A DNA stretch of 64,000 nucleotides from Clostridiales bacterium Firm_04 (GTDB lineage: Bacteria > Bacillota > Clostridia > Oscillospirales > Ruminococcaceae): assembly GCA_001603005.1 (NCBI GenBank), contig LVAJ01000014.1, forward strand, positions 62,001 through 126,000. Direction: 5' to 3'. Shown in pieces: positions 47,069 to 55,700 of this stretch. Both the position numbers and the translations under genes were made by a program. The notes under the pieces are model-generated. The model ran no database searches, was not told the origin of the DNA, and saw nothing but the letters and a program-made list of their open reading frames with translations. How positions within the stretch are numbered: the first letter of the stretch is position 1; each line of letters starts with the position of its first letter.

Positions 47069-48273
47069 ATTTCCGTATCTCCTTTGCGGATCTCTGTCAC
47101 ATCGGCAAGCACGGTGCCGTTTGCGAGCCGGATCCGCAGGGTATCGCCGGTCTGCAGATCCTCTGCATGCCGGACGAGTGTATCTTCATGATAAACGAGC
47201 GCATATCCGCGCTGCAGAATGGAAACCGGACTGACCATTTCCAGCTGATTGAGCAGCAGCGCAAACTGCTGTGTCTTCGCATTCAGCGCCGAGTCGATCG
47301 CATGCGAAAGCCGCGCGGAAAGACCGGCGAGCTGTTCCTGCTTCATCTCAATGGAAAAGGCAGGATTCTGCTGTTTCAGCCGCGTCTGCAAGGCACGGAG
47401 CGCTTCTGCTTTTTCATCTGTCAGCGCAGAAAAAGCACGCTGCAAACGCTCTGTCTGCAAGCGGACTGCATCGAACAGTGCGCCGATTTCCGGAACCGCA
47501 AGCTCTGCCGCGGCAGAGGGTGTCGGTGCGCGGAGATCGGCAACCTCGTCTGCGATGCAGTGGTCTGTTTCATGGCCGACCGCGCTGATGACCGGCACCG
47601 GCGACTGAAAGACTGCCTCTGCGACTTCCTCGGACTGGAATGCGGAGAGATCCTCGTTTGATCCGCCGCCGCGTCCCATAAGAATGATGTCGCAGCCGTC
47701 CTTTCCGGCATTCCGGAGCGATTCCGCAATGGAGCGCGGGGCATCCTCGCCCTGTACGAGCGCCGGATAAATGCAGACCGCGCCGATCGGATAGCGACGC
47801 TCCAGAATTTGCAGCATATCGTGCAGCGCCGCACCGCTGCGGGAAGTCACAATGCCGATCTTCTGCGGCATCGGCGGGACCGGACGCTTGCGCTCCGCTT
47901 CAAAATAGCCGAGCTTTGCAAGCTTTTCGCGGCGCTGCTGCAAGGCGAGTGCCTGTGCGCCGACGCCGTCCGGCTGAATATCCGTGACATTGATCTGATA
48001 GGCACCGTCACGTTCATAGAGCGTCACTGTGCCCTGCAGGATCACATGCATGCCGTTTTCCGGCGCAAACCGCAGCCGGTCGGCATTGGAGCGGAACATC
48101 ACCGCTTTGACGGAAGCTTCCTCGTCGCGGACGCTGAAATAGCAGTGTCCGGAGCGGAAATTCCGCGTAAAATTGGCAATTTCGCCGCGCAGCAGGATTC
48201 CGCGCAGTCTGGTGTCTTCCTGCAGCCGGAAAGCGACATAGCGGTTCAGCTGACTGACTGTTAAAATAGACAT
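47065..48273 (-). CDS. xseA: Exodeoxyribonuclease VII large subunit
   Basis: 402 residues. The N-terminal OB fold (about 1-100, LTVSQLNRYVAFRLQED) is followed by the nuclease domain with IGIVTSRSGAALHDML and ILMGRGGGSNEDLSAF. A C-terminal coiled coil and the segment ILQRGYALV complete the protein. It degrades single-stranded DNA bidirectionally with XseB. ATG 48273 is preferred over 48291 because GGAG lies eight bases upstream; it overlaps the previous gene by 13 bp. Confidence 0.96.
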   Translation of the reverse strand: MSILTVSQLNRYVAFRLQEDTRLRGILLRGEIANFTRNFRSGHCYFSVRDEEASVKAVMFRSNADRLRFAPENGMHVILQGTVTLYERDGAYQINVTDIQPDGVGAQALALQQRREKLAKLGYFEAERKRPVPPMPQKIGIVTSRSGAALHDMLQILERRYPIGAVCIYPALVQGEDAPRSIAESLRNAGKDGCDIILMGRGGGSNEDLSAFQSEEVAEAVFQSPVPVISAVGHETDHCIADEVADLRAPTPSAAAELAVPEIGALFDAVRLQTERLQRAFSALTDEKAEALRALQTRLKQQNPAFSIEMKQEQLAGLSARLSHAIDSALNAKTQQFALLLNQLEMVSPVSILQRGYALVYHEDTLVRHAEDLQTGDTLRIRLANGTVLADVTEIRKGDTEI

Positions 48274-49223
48274 GTCTGCTTCTCCTTCCATGCTGCATAA
48301 ACTGCGATGCCGGCTGCATTGTCACAGGAAAAGGCTGGCTCCGCGAATGCAGTTTGCAGCGGGAGACAGCGCAGCTGATCCTGAATAAGCCGGTCGGAGA
48401 GCACGCCGCCTGCATACAAAACAGCAGGATTGCCGTGCTTTTCCGCAGCATCCTTTGTCATCGCCGCGAGCACGGCGGCAATGGAGTTGAGACAGTATTT
48501 TGCAATATCCTGCGGCGGGGTACCCTTTTTCAGCATTTGTTCGCACTGATTTTGCAATCCGGAAAGCGAGCAGCAGCCGTCTTTCAGATGCACCTGCATA
48601 TGCTTGGTACTGCTGCTTTCTGCGGCAAGCTGTTCGAGCGCTGCCCCGCACGGAAACTGCAGTCCGAGCATCAGTCCGACGCGGTCAACTGCCTGTCCCG
48701 CCTTGAGATCAAGCGATTCGGCGACCGGTTCGATGCGCAGAACGGCATTCGCATCCGGAATACAGCGCACACAGTCCGTCGTGCCGCCGCTGACATGGAA
48801 TGCAAGGAACGGCTTGCCGTCCGGTCTGATCCACGAGAGACAGTCGGCAGAAAACAGTGCCGCAAGGATATGTCCCATCTGGTGCGAGGTCTCATGCAGC
48901 GGAACATGCTTTGCCGCCGCAAGGATCCGTGCCGCGCCCCGACCTGCCAGAAAGCAGGGCATATAGGAGCCCTCTGCGGATCGCGGCGAGACCGAAACGC
49001 CGATCGCGTCCGCCGGCAGTCCGCCGCCTGCATCTTCCGCGAGCTGCTCGATCAGGTCGGGCAGCTGTCTGGTGTGATGAAAGACCGCATCGCTCTGCCG
49101 GAGCCCAGCCTGTCCTTCCGGAACGGGCAGCAGCTGTTTGCGCTGACGCATCTCGCCGGATTCCGTATCGAACCACGCGCAGGATGTTGTATAATTGCTG
49201 GTGTCGATGCCGAGCAGCTTCAT
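48261..49223 (-). CDS. TsaD/Kae1-like ASKHA-fold protein (M22 family paralogue)
   Basis: 320 residues with the N-terminal LGIDTSNYTTSCA of the Kae1/TsaD ATPase family and a metal-site-like H-x3-H in ETSHQMGH. The C-terminal LYAGGVLSDRLIQDQL also fits. It is shorter and more divergent than true TsaD, which makes t6A in tRNA, and the adjacent genes are nusB and xseA. This position is usual for the clostridial paralogue of unknown role. It probably binds ATP; the function is unassigned. Confidence 0.8.
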   Translation of the reverse strand: MKLLGIDTSNYTTSCAWFDTESGEMRQRKQLLPVPEGQAGLRQSDAVFHHTRQLPDLIEQLAEDAGGGLPADAIGVSVSPRSAEGSYMPCFLAGRGAARILAAAKHVPLHETSHQMGHILAALFSADCLSWIRPDGKPFLAFHVSGGTTDCVRCIPDANAVLRIEPVAESLDLKAGQAVDRVGLMLGLQFPCGAALEQLAAESSSTKHMQVHLKDGCCSLSGLQNQCEQMLKKGTPPQDIAKYCLNSIAAVLAAMTKDAAEKHGNPAVLYAGGVLSDRLIQDQLRCLPLQTAFAEPAFSCDNAAGIAVYAAWKEKQTCLF

Positions 49224-49654
49224 GAGGCAGTGCCGTCCGTTTCCGGCTGCGGGTTTGCTCTGGCATAGGCGCCGAGCAGACCGTTGATGAACCGGACATC
49301 CTCTATGTTGCTCGTATAGTTCTCCGCAAGCAGGATCGCTTCGGAGATCGCAGCATTCACCGGTGTCAGATCGTCATAGAGGATCTCATACATCGCAAGC
49401 CGCAGGATCGCGAGCGGGAGCTTTGCGATTCTGCTGACAGCGCGCTTCGGGCTGAGCTGCTGGATTTTTTCGTCGATCTCGGACTGATGTGCGAGTGTGC
49501 CGTCCACGAGTGCGCGCACATCATCATTGACGATGATCTCGTCGATCTCCTCTGCGATCTCGTAGAGTGTTTCGATCGGATCATCGCGCAGGGTTGTTTC
49601 AAACAGCAGCTTCATTGCGCTGTCTCGGATTTCACGTCTGGTAATTTTCGGCAT
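49220..49654 (-). CDS. nusB: Transcription antitermination protein NusB
   Basis: 144 residues. The all-helical NusB fold opens with TRREIRDSAMKLLFE and has the conserved RISKLPLAILRLAMYEIL-type segment and the PVNAAISEAILLAENY motif. It binds boxA RNA with NusE for rRNA antitermination. ATG 49654 is chosen because AAAGGAT lies upstream; a longer in-frame extension lacks a ribosome site. It overlaps the next gene by 4 bp. Confidence 0.95.
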   Translation of the reverse strand: MPKITRREIRDSAMKLLFETTLRDDPIETLYEIAEEIDEIIVNDDVRALVDGTLAHQSEIDEKIQQLSPKRAVSRIAKLPLAILRLAMYEILYDDLTPVNAAISEAILLAENYTSNIEDVRFINGLLGAYARANPQPETDGTAS

Positions 49655-49676
49655 GTTCGGGATCCTTTCCGCTGAA

Positions 49677-50021
49677 TCAGTCATCAAAAGCAATGTCCGA
49701 TGCAATGACATGCACCTTGGAGACAATGACGCCGGTCATGCTCTGGACATTATCCTTGATATTCTTCTGCACCTGCTCCGAAACGGTGGTCAGGCGGCAG
49801 CCGCTTGTCAGCACGAGCCGGACGGTGATCTCAACCATATCATTGACGACCGAAACGCTGACCGGAGCCTGTGCCGGCTTCAGCAGCGAGCCCTTGCTTT
49901 CAGTGAGCTCTGCGACGCCTTCGACCTCTGCGGCGGCAACGCCTGCGATCGAGCGGATGACGTTTTCGGAAATCTTCACTTCGCCGCTGACGACAGCTTT
50001 CTTCGGATAATCGTTGCTCAT
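49677..50021 (-). CDS. Asp23/Gls24 family protein (YqhY-like)
   Basis: 114 residues: GEVKISENVIRSIAGVAAAEVEGV opens the Asp23 domain, followed by alternating strands and helices and VSEQVQKNIKDNVQSMTG. In Firmicutes the member next to nusB is YqhY, linked to acetyl-CoA carboxylase control or envelope stress. Here it is the first gene of the run that includes nusB, xseAB and dxs. ATG 50021 has GAGGAGG eight bases upstream. Confidence 0.9.
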   Translation of the reverse strand: MSNDYPKKAVVSGEVKISENVIRSIAGVAAAEVEGVAELTESKGSLLKPAQAPVSVSVVNDMVEITVRLVLTSGCRLTTVSEQVQKNIKDNVQSMTGVIVSKVHVIASDIAFDD

Positions 50022-50109
50022 TCTGGATTCCTCCTCAATTCGACAATGGAAATCAGACGGACAGCAGGGGACAATGCACCTGCTGTCAGCCTGCAATCAT
50101 ACATCTTAT

Positions 50110-50138
50110 ATTATAACAGATTTTTTTCGTTCGTACAA
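50110..50138 (-). promoter_or_regulatory. Promoter of the asp23-nusB-xseAB-dxs run
   Basis: Minus-strand TTGTAC (50138-50133) and TATAAT (50115-50110) are 17 bp apart and lie about 90 bases upstream of the Asp23-family gene. The next downstream genes are spaced so closely that one transcript to recN is plausible. Confidence 0.7.
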
Positions 50139-50178
50139 CCTTTTTTTGAAAAAATCCGGACTTTTGGCAAATATTTTT

Positions 50179-50778
50179 TTATTCCTGCACGTTTTCCGGC
50201 AATTCTGCCCCCGTAGCTACCTCAAAAATCCGGATTCCCTCCGGTGCAACGTCCGATTCCGTGAGGATGATCTCCTTGATCGCGGCAGCCTGCTCCGGTT
50301 TCAGACCGCTGCTTTCGACCACGACCTTTGCGCTCTGTCCGTCGAGATAGACCACGCAGTCCGAAAATCCCTGCGAGAGGATCAGGTTTTCGATGACGCT
50401 TTCGCTTTCCATTTGCCGCGACAGATTGACCGCGTCGATCGCGTTTGTGACCATTTCGTCCTGACTCAGATCGCCGCCGCCGATGATGCTCTGGAGCGTC
50501 TGCACGGCATAATCGCGGCTGCTCTGCCGGTCGAGCCGCGCCTGCGCAAAATAGTCCGCTTTTGTCGGCGATGCGCTGACCATTTCCGCATTGCCGTAGC
50601 TTGCGAGATCATCTGCTTCGGCAGTTTCGGTGTCCGCGTCTGTGCGCAGCAGCTCTGCGGAGAGCAGTCCGTTTCCGTCCGCGAGCACATAGTTCAGATA
50701 GACCGCACCGCCGAGCAGCAGCGTCAGCGCGCTCAGAACGATCTGCTTCTTTCCGATGATGACAGTAGGCTTTTTCAT
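50179..50778 (-). CDS. spoIIIAH: Stage III sporulation protein AH (SpoIIIAH)
   Basis: 199 residues: one N-terminal membrane helix (about 11-30), a linker rich in acidic residues and a C-terminal domain of YscJ/FliF type (about 100-195). The family contains the segment AQARLDRQSSRDYAVQTLQSII and SQGFSDCVVYLDGQSAKVVV, both seen here. In sporulation it forms a channel ring across the two forespore membranes with SpoIIQ. ATG 50778 has AAAGGAG upstream. Last gene of the operon. Confidence 0.92.
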   Translation of the reverse strand: MKKPTVIIGKKQIVLSALTLLLGGAVYLNYVLADGNGLLSAELLRTDADTETAEADDLASYGNAEMVSASPTKADYFAQARLDRQSSRDYAVQTLQSIIGGGDLSQDEMVTNAIDAVNLSRQMESESVIENLILSQGFSDCVVYLDGQSAKVVVESSGLKPEQAAAIKEIILTESDVAPEGIRIFEVATGAELPENVQE

Positions 50779-50794
50779 AGTAAACAGGCTCCTT

Positions 50795-51325
50795 TCAGGT
50801 TTCGGAAGATTGTCCGACAAAGATCCTTGCCGGAGAAATGCCGAGCAATGCAGCGGCGGCACGGCTGACACGCTCCTGCACTGCGGCATGCCCGCCGCCG
50901 GTACAGAGGATCGCAGCGCCCTGCACGGCGGGATAGCGCGTTTTTTCGATCAGTGCCGATTCATTGCCGCCGCTGCGGGTGATGATGTATTCTGTTTCTT
51001 GTTGGATATTGCGGTCGCTCTGCGCCGATTTTACCGCTTCTGCATAGACCTGCTCCGCCGAACAGCTGCATGTGATCATGACCTGTACATGTCCCACGCC
51101 GTCGAGGTCTTCGAGCAGATCGGTCAGCCTTTTTTCGAGCTGTTCGCGGTAGGTTTCCGCGCTGAATCCGGCATCCTGCGGCTCTGCACGCGGCTGCGGG
51201 GACTTCTCCGGCAGCAGATTCGGCAGCAGAAGCAGGCATACGCCGCAGAGCCCCAGCAGGATCAGAAATGATGATTTCTGCTTATCTGCGAGCTTTTCGC
51301 GCAATTCACTGTACCATTGCGGCAT
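50795..51325 (-). CDS. spoIIIAG: Stage III sporulation protein AG (SpoIIIAG)
   Basis: 176 residues with one membrane helix (about 20-38) and an extracytoplasmic domain related to ring-building secretion proteins. Typical segments are EQLEKRLTDLLEDLDGVGHVQVMITCS and RYPAVQGAAILCTGGG. It would form a large ring in the feeding-tube complex. ATG 51325 has GAGGAGGAAGG upstream and starts one base after the spoIIIAF stop. Confidence 0.93.
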   Translation of the reverse strand: MPQWYSELREKLADKQKSSFLILLGLCGVCLLLLPNLLPEKSPQPRAEPQDAGFSAETYREQLEKRLTDLLEDLDGVGHVQVMITCSCSAEQVYAEAVKSAQSDRNIQQETEYIITRSGGNESALIEKTRYPAVQGAAILCTGGGHAAVQERVSRAAAALLGISPARIFVGQSSET

Positions 51326-51326
51326 A

Positions 51327-51782
51327 TCATCCTTCCTCCTCTGTGATCGTGACATCGCTGCCGAGCCATTCCCTCAGACAGACAGCGCCCGTGAGCAGAT
51401 TGCCGTTCACCCGAACCTCATTGATAACTATGCTGCCGGATTCGGAAATATGCGCAGAAATGCCGGTGACGCGGCAGGGGATCGCCCGCGCTTCCAATTG
51501 CTGATTGAGCGCATGGAGAATGCTTTCGCTGACCGCCTGTGCCTGTGCATCTGCCGCAAGATCGGTGATCTCGCTGCGATAATCTTCTGTCTGCTGCGAT
51601 TCCGTATGCAGTGATGTGAAATGCAATGCGGTCAGCGGCTTCAGCAGAACCGTCATCATCAGAGCCGCAAACATCAGCCGGATCTGCCGCGAAAAACGCT
51701 CGACCGGCAGTACGCCCTCTGCGAGCGTCAGTCCGAGTGCTGCCATGCAAGCGCAGAGGACAGCGGTACGAAGTGCATCCAT
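51327..51782 (-). CDS. spoIIIAF: Stage III sporulation protein AF (SpoIIIAF)
   Basis: 151 residues with two predicted N-terminal membrane helices (about 5-22 and 32-50) and a soluble domain. The call rests on this topology, the RFSRQIRLMFAALMMTVLLKPL segment and position between AE and AG. ATG 51782 has GGAGGG upstream; a longer frame exists but lies in the AE coding region. Confidence 0.85.
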   Translation of the reverse strand: MDALRTAVLCACMAALGLTLAEGVLPVERFSRQIRLMFAALMMTVLLKPLTALHFTSLHTESQQTEDYRSEITDLAADAQAQAVSESILHALNQQLEARAIPCRVTGISAHISESGSIVINEVRVNGNLLTGAVCLREWLGSDVTITEEEG

Positions 51783-51793
51783 GTCGTCCCTCC

Positions 51794-52927
51794 CTATGAA
51801 GCACCGGTCAGCAGAATCATGATCGCGCTGGAAAAAATCAGCATGACGGCGCAGCAGACCAGCATTGCAAATGCTGCCGAAAGCACCGCCTGCATATTGC
51901 GGTAAAGCTTCGCGAGCGATTCCGCGCCTGCCATATCCGCGAACACCTGCATCAGCCAGAAGACCGCGCGGTGCAGCAGCAGCGACAGCAGCGGCGGAAC
52001 AGTCAGCAGAATGATGACGATGATGCCGACCGCGCCGGTTCCGTTCCGCAGCAGCCGGATGCTGCCCTGCACCGTGCCGTATGCGTCCGAGACCGCGCTG
52101 CCGACAATCGGGATCATGCCGGCTGTCAGCAGCCGCACGGATTTGGCAGCAAGGGAGTCCGCGGCGGATGCGACGAATGTCCGCACCGAGAGCAGCGCCG
52201 AGAACAGTGCCATCATCGTGCCGAGGATCCATGTTACAGCAGTTCGCAGACCGCCGGCAAGCTTTTCCAGCCGCAATTGCGGATTGACCGCATCCGCAAT
52301 GCCGAGCGCCGTGCTCATTTGCAGCAGCGGCAGCAACATCCCGTTTGTCAGCTGCATGATGATCTCGGTCAGAAACAGCACGAATGCCTGATAGGATGCG
52401 CTGCCGGCAATTGAGCCGCCCGCCGCGAGAAATGCAGCAAATACGGGCACAAAGCTTGCCATGAACAGCTGCGAGCGGTCGAGTGCGGCAGCCGTCCGGA
52501 GCAGACAGCCGCAGAGCGGTTTTGCAGCGACTGTCACGCAGATCACAGTGCAGAGCGCATCATAGATCCGCCGCAGCGCAGATTCCGCAGCCGCATCGGT
52601 CAGCCCGCCGAGCAATGTTGCCAGAACGGTCAGCGCGAGCAGCGAGCCGCAGAGCCGGAGCGGGGCAGCTGCTTCATCCGCTGCCGTCTGCCGGAGCTTC
52701 CGGAATACCGATTCCGGCGAGAGCGAAAGCATGCCCTGCGGATCTGTGGCATCTATCGCAAGATCGTCCAGTGCATCCTCTGCCTCCTGCGGAATATCGA
52801 GGTCTGCTGCGGCTTGCTGCATCTCCTGCATCGGCTCGTCCGCAATTGCCGCGCAGTGGATTGATACACATGAAAACAGTGTAAATACGAGCAGAACGAT
52901 CGTTGCTATCCGAATAACCCTGTGCAA
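51794..52927 (-). CDS. spoIIIAE: Stage III sporulation protein AE (SpoIIIAE)
   Basis: 377 residues. A signal-like N-terminus is followed by an acidic segment (about 25-60) and a polytopic domain of seven or more helices. Conserved parts include LEKLAGGLRTAVTWILGTMMALFSALLSVRTFVAS and LTAGMIPIVGSAVSDAYGTVQGS. The start is probably TTG 52927, with GGAGGAGG upstream inside the spoIIIAD end (22-bp overlap). It is a polytopic membrane part of the transmembrane channel. Confidence 0.93.
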   Translation of the reverse strand: MHRVIRIATIVLLVFTLFSCVSIHCAAIADEPMQEMQQAAADLDIPQEAEDALDDLAIDATDPQGMLSLSPESVFRKLRQTAADEAAAPLRLCGSLLALTVLATLLGGLTDAAAESALRRIYDALCTVICVTVAAKPLCGCLLRTAAALDRSQLFMASFVPVFAAFLAAGGSIAGSASYQAFVLFLTEIIMQLTNGMLLPLLQMSTALGIADAVNPQLRLEKLAGGLRTAVTWILGTMMALFSALLSVRTFVASAADSLAAKSVRLLTAGMIPIVGSAVSDAYGTVQGSIRLLRNGTGAVGIIVIILLTVPPLLSLLLHRAVFWLMQVFADMAGAESLAKLYRNMQAVLSAAFAMLVCCAVMLIFSSAIMILLTGAS

Positions 52928-53313
52928 TGGAGCACCTCCTCCAGCAGCTTTGTCAGCGGCGCGATCATGGGCAGCGCGATCAGCAGCAGCGCAATTTTTC
53001 CGGTCAGCAGAACCGCCGTTGTCAGCGCGGATTCGCCCGCGTCCCTGCAAACATCCGCGGCGAGCTGCGTGATGCAGCAGATGCCGATTGCCTTTGTGAT
53101 GCAGGCGGTCTGCTGCGGATCGAGCCCGCCCGCGGACAGCAGCATGTCTATCTGCGTGAGCACCGGCGTCATCGCAACGATCGCGGCAGCCGTCAGCATT
53201 GTGCCGAGCAGCAGTGTCAGGAGCATTGCCTGTTCCGCCGCATAGCGCTGCAGCATTTTCGCCAGCAGAACCGCAGTGATGCTGATGCCCGCGACCTGCA
53301 ATGCCGTCACCAT
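52906..53313 (-). CDS. spoIIIAD: Stage III sporulation protein AD (SpoIIIAD)
   Basis: 135 residues with four predicted membrane helices and the conserved GLDPQQTACITKAIGICCITQLAADVCRDAGE segment, characteristic of SpoIIIAD. ATG 53313 overlaps the spoIIIAC stop by 7 bp and has no ribosome site of its own, so it is translationally coupled. Confidence 0.93.
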   Translation of the reverse strand: MVTALQVAGISITAVLLAKMLQRYAAEQAMLLTLLLGTMLTAAAIVAMTPVLTQIDMLLSAGGLDPQQTACITKAIGICCITQLAADVCRDAGESALTTAVLLTGKIALLLIALPMIAPLTKLLEEVLHCTGLFG

Positions 53314-53504
53314 AGCCCGAACACCGTTTTCACCGTGTCGAACAGCTCCTGAATCTCCGCAATAATCAGCATCAGCACGACGATCAGTCCGGCAAGCGTG
53401 GTCAGCATTGCCTGTTCCTCGCGTTCCGCGCGCTTGAGGACGAGGTTCAGCACCGCGACAATAATGCCGATGCCGGCGACCTTGAAAATCAGGTCGATAT
53501 TCAT
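53307..53504 (-). CDS. spoIIIAC: Stage III sporulation protein AC (SpoIIIAC)
   Basis: 65 residues with two membrane helices (about 5-22 and 33-50): MNIDLIFKVAGIGIIVAVLN and LAGLIVVLMLIIAEIQELFDTV. The length and the ending VKTVFGLW match the family exactly. It lies between AB and AD. Confidence 0.94.
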   Translation of the reverse strand: MNIDLIFKVAGIGIIVAVLNLVLKRAEREEQAMLTTLAGLIVVLMLIIAEIQELFDTVKTVFGLW

Positions 53505-53528
53505 TCAAACCGCTCCGTTTCTTCAGGA

Positions 53529-54020
53529 TTACAGCAGCAAAATCACGCAGAACAGCCCGCCGAACAGACCGAGACTGCGGTAGAGACCGCCCTTTTCTTT
53601 TGCATATTGCTCCGCATCGGTCTGCATTTGCGCGAGCCGTTCCAGACAGAGCCCGATCGTGCTGATCTGCCCGTCCAGCGCGGTACTGCCGAGCGTGCTG
53701 CCGAATGTTTCGAGAACGGCTTTTTCGTCCGGCATGAGCCGGCTGTCCGCCTGCAATGCAGTATGCCAGCTTTCGGGAAATGATTCCGCATGTGCCGCAG
53801 CGTCCTGCAAAAATGTCAGCTCTCGATAGACTGCCTGTCCTACGAGCTGATGCAGCAGTTCCCCGACCGGCAGCAGCGTAAATTGCAGCGCGGATTCCGC
53901 ATCTGTCAGCAGCTGCCGCAGCAGCCGGATGCGTCCGGCGCGGCGCGTCAGCTTTGCGGCAGACGTCATGCCGCAGCGGATACAGACACCGAGCACCAGC
54001 ATGGCACCGAACAGTTTCAT
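53529..54020 (-). CDS. spoIIIAB: Stage III sporulation protein AB (SpoIIIAB)
   Basis: 163 residues: an N-terminal membrane helix, a helical middle related to GspF-like proteins and a C-terminal hydrophobic helix. The segments AESALQFTLLPVGELL and YAKEKGGLYRSLGLFGGL are typical. Overlaps spoIIIAA by 4 bp. Confidence 0.92.
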   Translation of the reverse strand: MKLFGAMLVLGVCIRCGMTSAAKLTRRAGRIRLLRQLLTDAESALQFTLLPVGELLHQLVGQAVYRELTFLQDAAAHAESFPESWHTALQADSRLMPDEKAVLETFGSTLGSTALDGQISTIGLCLERLAQMQTDAEQYAKEKGGLYRSLGLFGGLFCVILLL

Positions 54021-54943
54021 GGATGATCGCCCCCGAATTTCTGAAATGTGGTCATATTGCCGCAGTTTTTGCCTGTCCCGAGCAGATATGCCTGCCGGAA
54101 AACGCCCGCATCTGTCAGCCGCCGGATCTGCGGGCGCATGCGCAGTGCCTGCAAAGATCCCGCATGTGCCGAGGCGATCAGCGTGACGCCGGTATGCATC
54201 GAACGCAGCAGCGCATCGGCTTCTTCCTCTGTACCGATCTCGTCGCAGATCAGCAGCTCCGGCGACATGACGCGCACTGCAATCGCGATCGCTTCCGCTT
54301 TCGGATAACCGTCGAACACATCGGTCTGCATGCCGAGTGCAAACTGCGGCATCCCGTTCCGGACAGCAGCGATCTCTCCGCGCTCGTCCAGTACGCAGAC
54401 GCGCATCCTTTCGCCGTAGATTCTTGCGAGATCACGTAAAATCGTTGTTTTGCCGGATGCCGGTGCGCCTGCGAGCAATACGCCGCCGGTCTGCCGCGGA
54501 TCGCCGATCCGCTCTGCAAGCGCTTCGGCACAGCCGCGGCGTTCCGATGCAATGCGGAGATTGAGTCCGCTGATGCTCCGGACGGTGTCAAGCTGATTCG
54601 ATTTGATGACCGCCGTGCCGCAGATCCCGACGCGGCTGCCGCCTGCGATCGTGACAAAGCCCTGCCGGATCGCGTCCTGAAAGCTATGGACGGAGTGTGC
54701 GCAGACATTCCGGAAAACGGCTTCGATTGCCTGTCCGGTGACGGGAATGCCGCCGGACGCGCCGATACAAAGTCCCTGCGCGGTGACGGTAAATCCGATC
54801 CCGCCGCGGACTGCCTGCATCGGTCTGCCGCAGCGCAGCCGGATCTCCTGCACGCTGTCCTGCTCCGGAAGATGCCGCAGCGGGGCTTGCAGCTCCGGCG
54901 TGAGGTAGGGGAGCATCTGCTGAAAGCTGCTCCGGATGCTCAT
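54017..54943 (-). CDS. spoIIIAA: Stage III sporulation protein AA ATPase (SpoIIIAA)
   Basis: 308 residues, a secretion-type AAA-like ATPase that powers the forespore feeding channel. Walker A is AGAPASGKTTILRD (about 158-171) and Walker B is SPELLICDEIGTEEEADAL. The N-terminal domain has VQEIRLRCGRPM. ATG 54943 has AAGGGGG upstream. It is the first gene of an intact eight-gene operon spoIIIAA-AH. Confidence 0.95.
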   Translation of the reverse strand: MSIRSSFQQMLPYLTPELQAPLRHLPEQDSVQEIRLRCGRPMQAVRGGIGFTVTAQGLCIGASGGIPVTGQAIEAVFRNVCAHSVHSFQDAIRQGFVTIAGGSRVGICGTAVIKSNQLDTVRSISGLNLRIASERRGCAEALAERIGDPRQTGGVLLAGAPASGKTTILRDLARIYGERMRVCVLDERGEIAAVRNGMPQFALGMQTDVFDGYPKAEAIAIAVRVMSPELLICDEIGTEEEADALLRSMHTGVTLIASAHAGSLQALRMRPQIRRLTDAGVFRQAYLLGTGKNCGNMTTFQKFGGDHP

Positions 54944-54974
54944 ACGGAGCACCCCCTTTCGTTGCTTCTGGTGT

Positions 54975-54982
54975 ATCATATG
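54975..54982 (-). promoter_or_regulatory. Possible SigE -10 of the spoIIIA operon
   Basis: Minus-strand CATATGAT, resembling the SigE -10 consensus CATACAAT, lies 32 bases upstream of spoIIIAA. The -35 is not convincing. In known sporulators this operon is SigE-dependent. Confidence 0.3.
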
Positions 54983-55013
54983 CGGGACGGGCTGCGGATA
55001 GAATCACGCATGT

Positions 55014-55047
55014 ACAAAAAAGATGCCCTGCACAATGGCAGAGCATC
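55014..55047 (-). terminator. Terminator of the zinc-ribbon gene
   Basis: A 10-bp stem (55022-55031 / 55038-55047, one mismatch) is followed on the minus strand by seven T residues. It separates the zinc-ribbon gene from spoIIIA. Confidence 0.85.
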
Positions 55048-55076
55048 CGTTTTGATTTTTGATTGTTTTTTGCAGA

Positions 55077-55517
55077 TCAGATGCCGATATTGCCGGTGCT
55101 GTCTGCATTGAAGAACTGATTGCTGGTCTCGGTGTAGTAATCGTTTTCTTCCAGAGAGGAGAAATCTTCGTCCTCCGGATCGGGAAGCCGTGCACCGCAG
55201 ACACCGCAGAAGATGTTCTTCTCGCTGTTTTCTGCATCGCACTTCGGGCACATTTTGTAGCCGCGGAGCGTGTTCAGCTCAAACTTCATTTTCTTGATGC
55301 GGCGGCGGCGCGCGTCAATGTCGTCGCACAGCGCACGGAAAACAGCCGGATCCTCATCCGGATTCTTGTAGTACTTCTTGCCGAGATCGGCGAAGATCTC
55401 TACGATTCTTTCCTCCTCGTAGAGAATTTTGCGTTTGAGGTTGCTGACTTCAGAGACATTGGAAGCCTTTTCGCTGATGCCTCTGCTCATGTCACTGACC
55501 TTGTCAAAGATACTCAT
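55077..55517 (-). CDS. Zinc-ribbon protein with N-terminal coiled coil
   Basis: 146 residues. A charged coiled-coil region (about 10-90, with SNLKRKILYEEERIVEIFADLGKKYY) is followed by a zinc ribbon, C-x2-C and C-x2-C (CPKC at about 96 and CGVC at about 110), and an acidic tail rich in Asp, Glu and Tyr. No enzyme motif is seen. The family is not characterised; a scaffold or adaptor role is possible. ATG 55517 has GGAGTG upstream. Confidence 0.75.
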   Translation of the reverse strand: MSIFDKVSDMSRGISEKASNVSEVSNLKRKILYEEERIVEIFADLGKKYYKNPDEDPAVFRALCDDIDARRRRIKKMKFELNTLRGYKMCPKCDAENSEKNIFCGVCGARLPDPEDEDFSSLEENDYYTETSNQFFNADSTGNIGI

Positions 55518-55700
55518 GAAACACACTCCATTCCGCACCGCAGATATGCTGCCGCTGCGCTGTATTATTCGGGATAATCAGGTTCAGCCTGTCTGTTCCC
55601 TGCTGTATTTATTATACATGTTTTCAGCGGAAAAGTCAATAGCCTGACAGCGATTTGTGGTGAAAATGTGAAAATCGACATTTTGATGATACAATTCACA

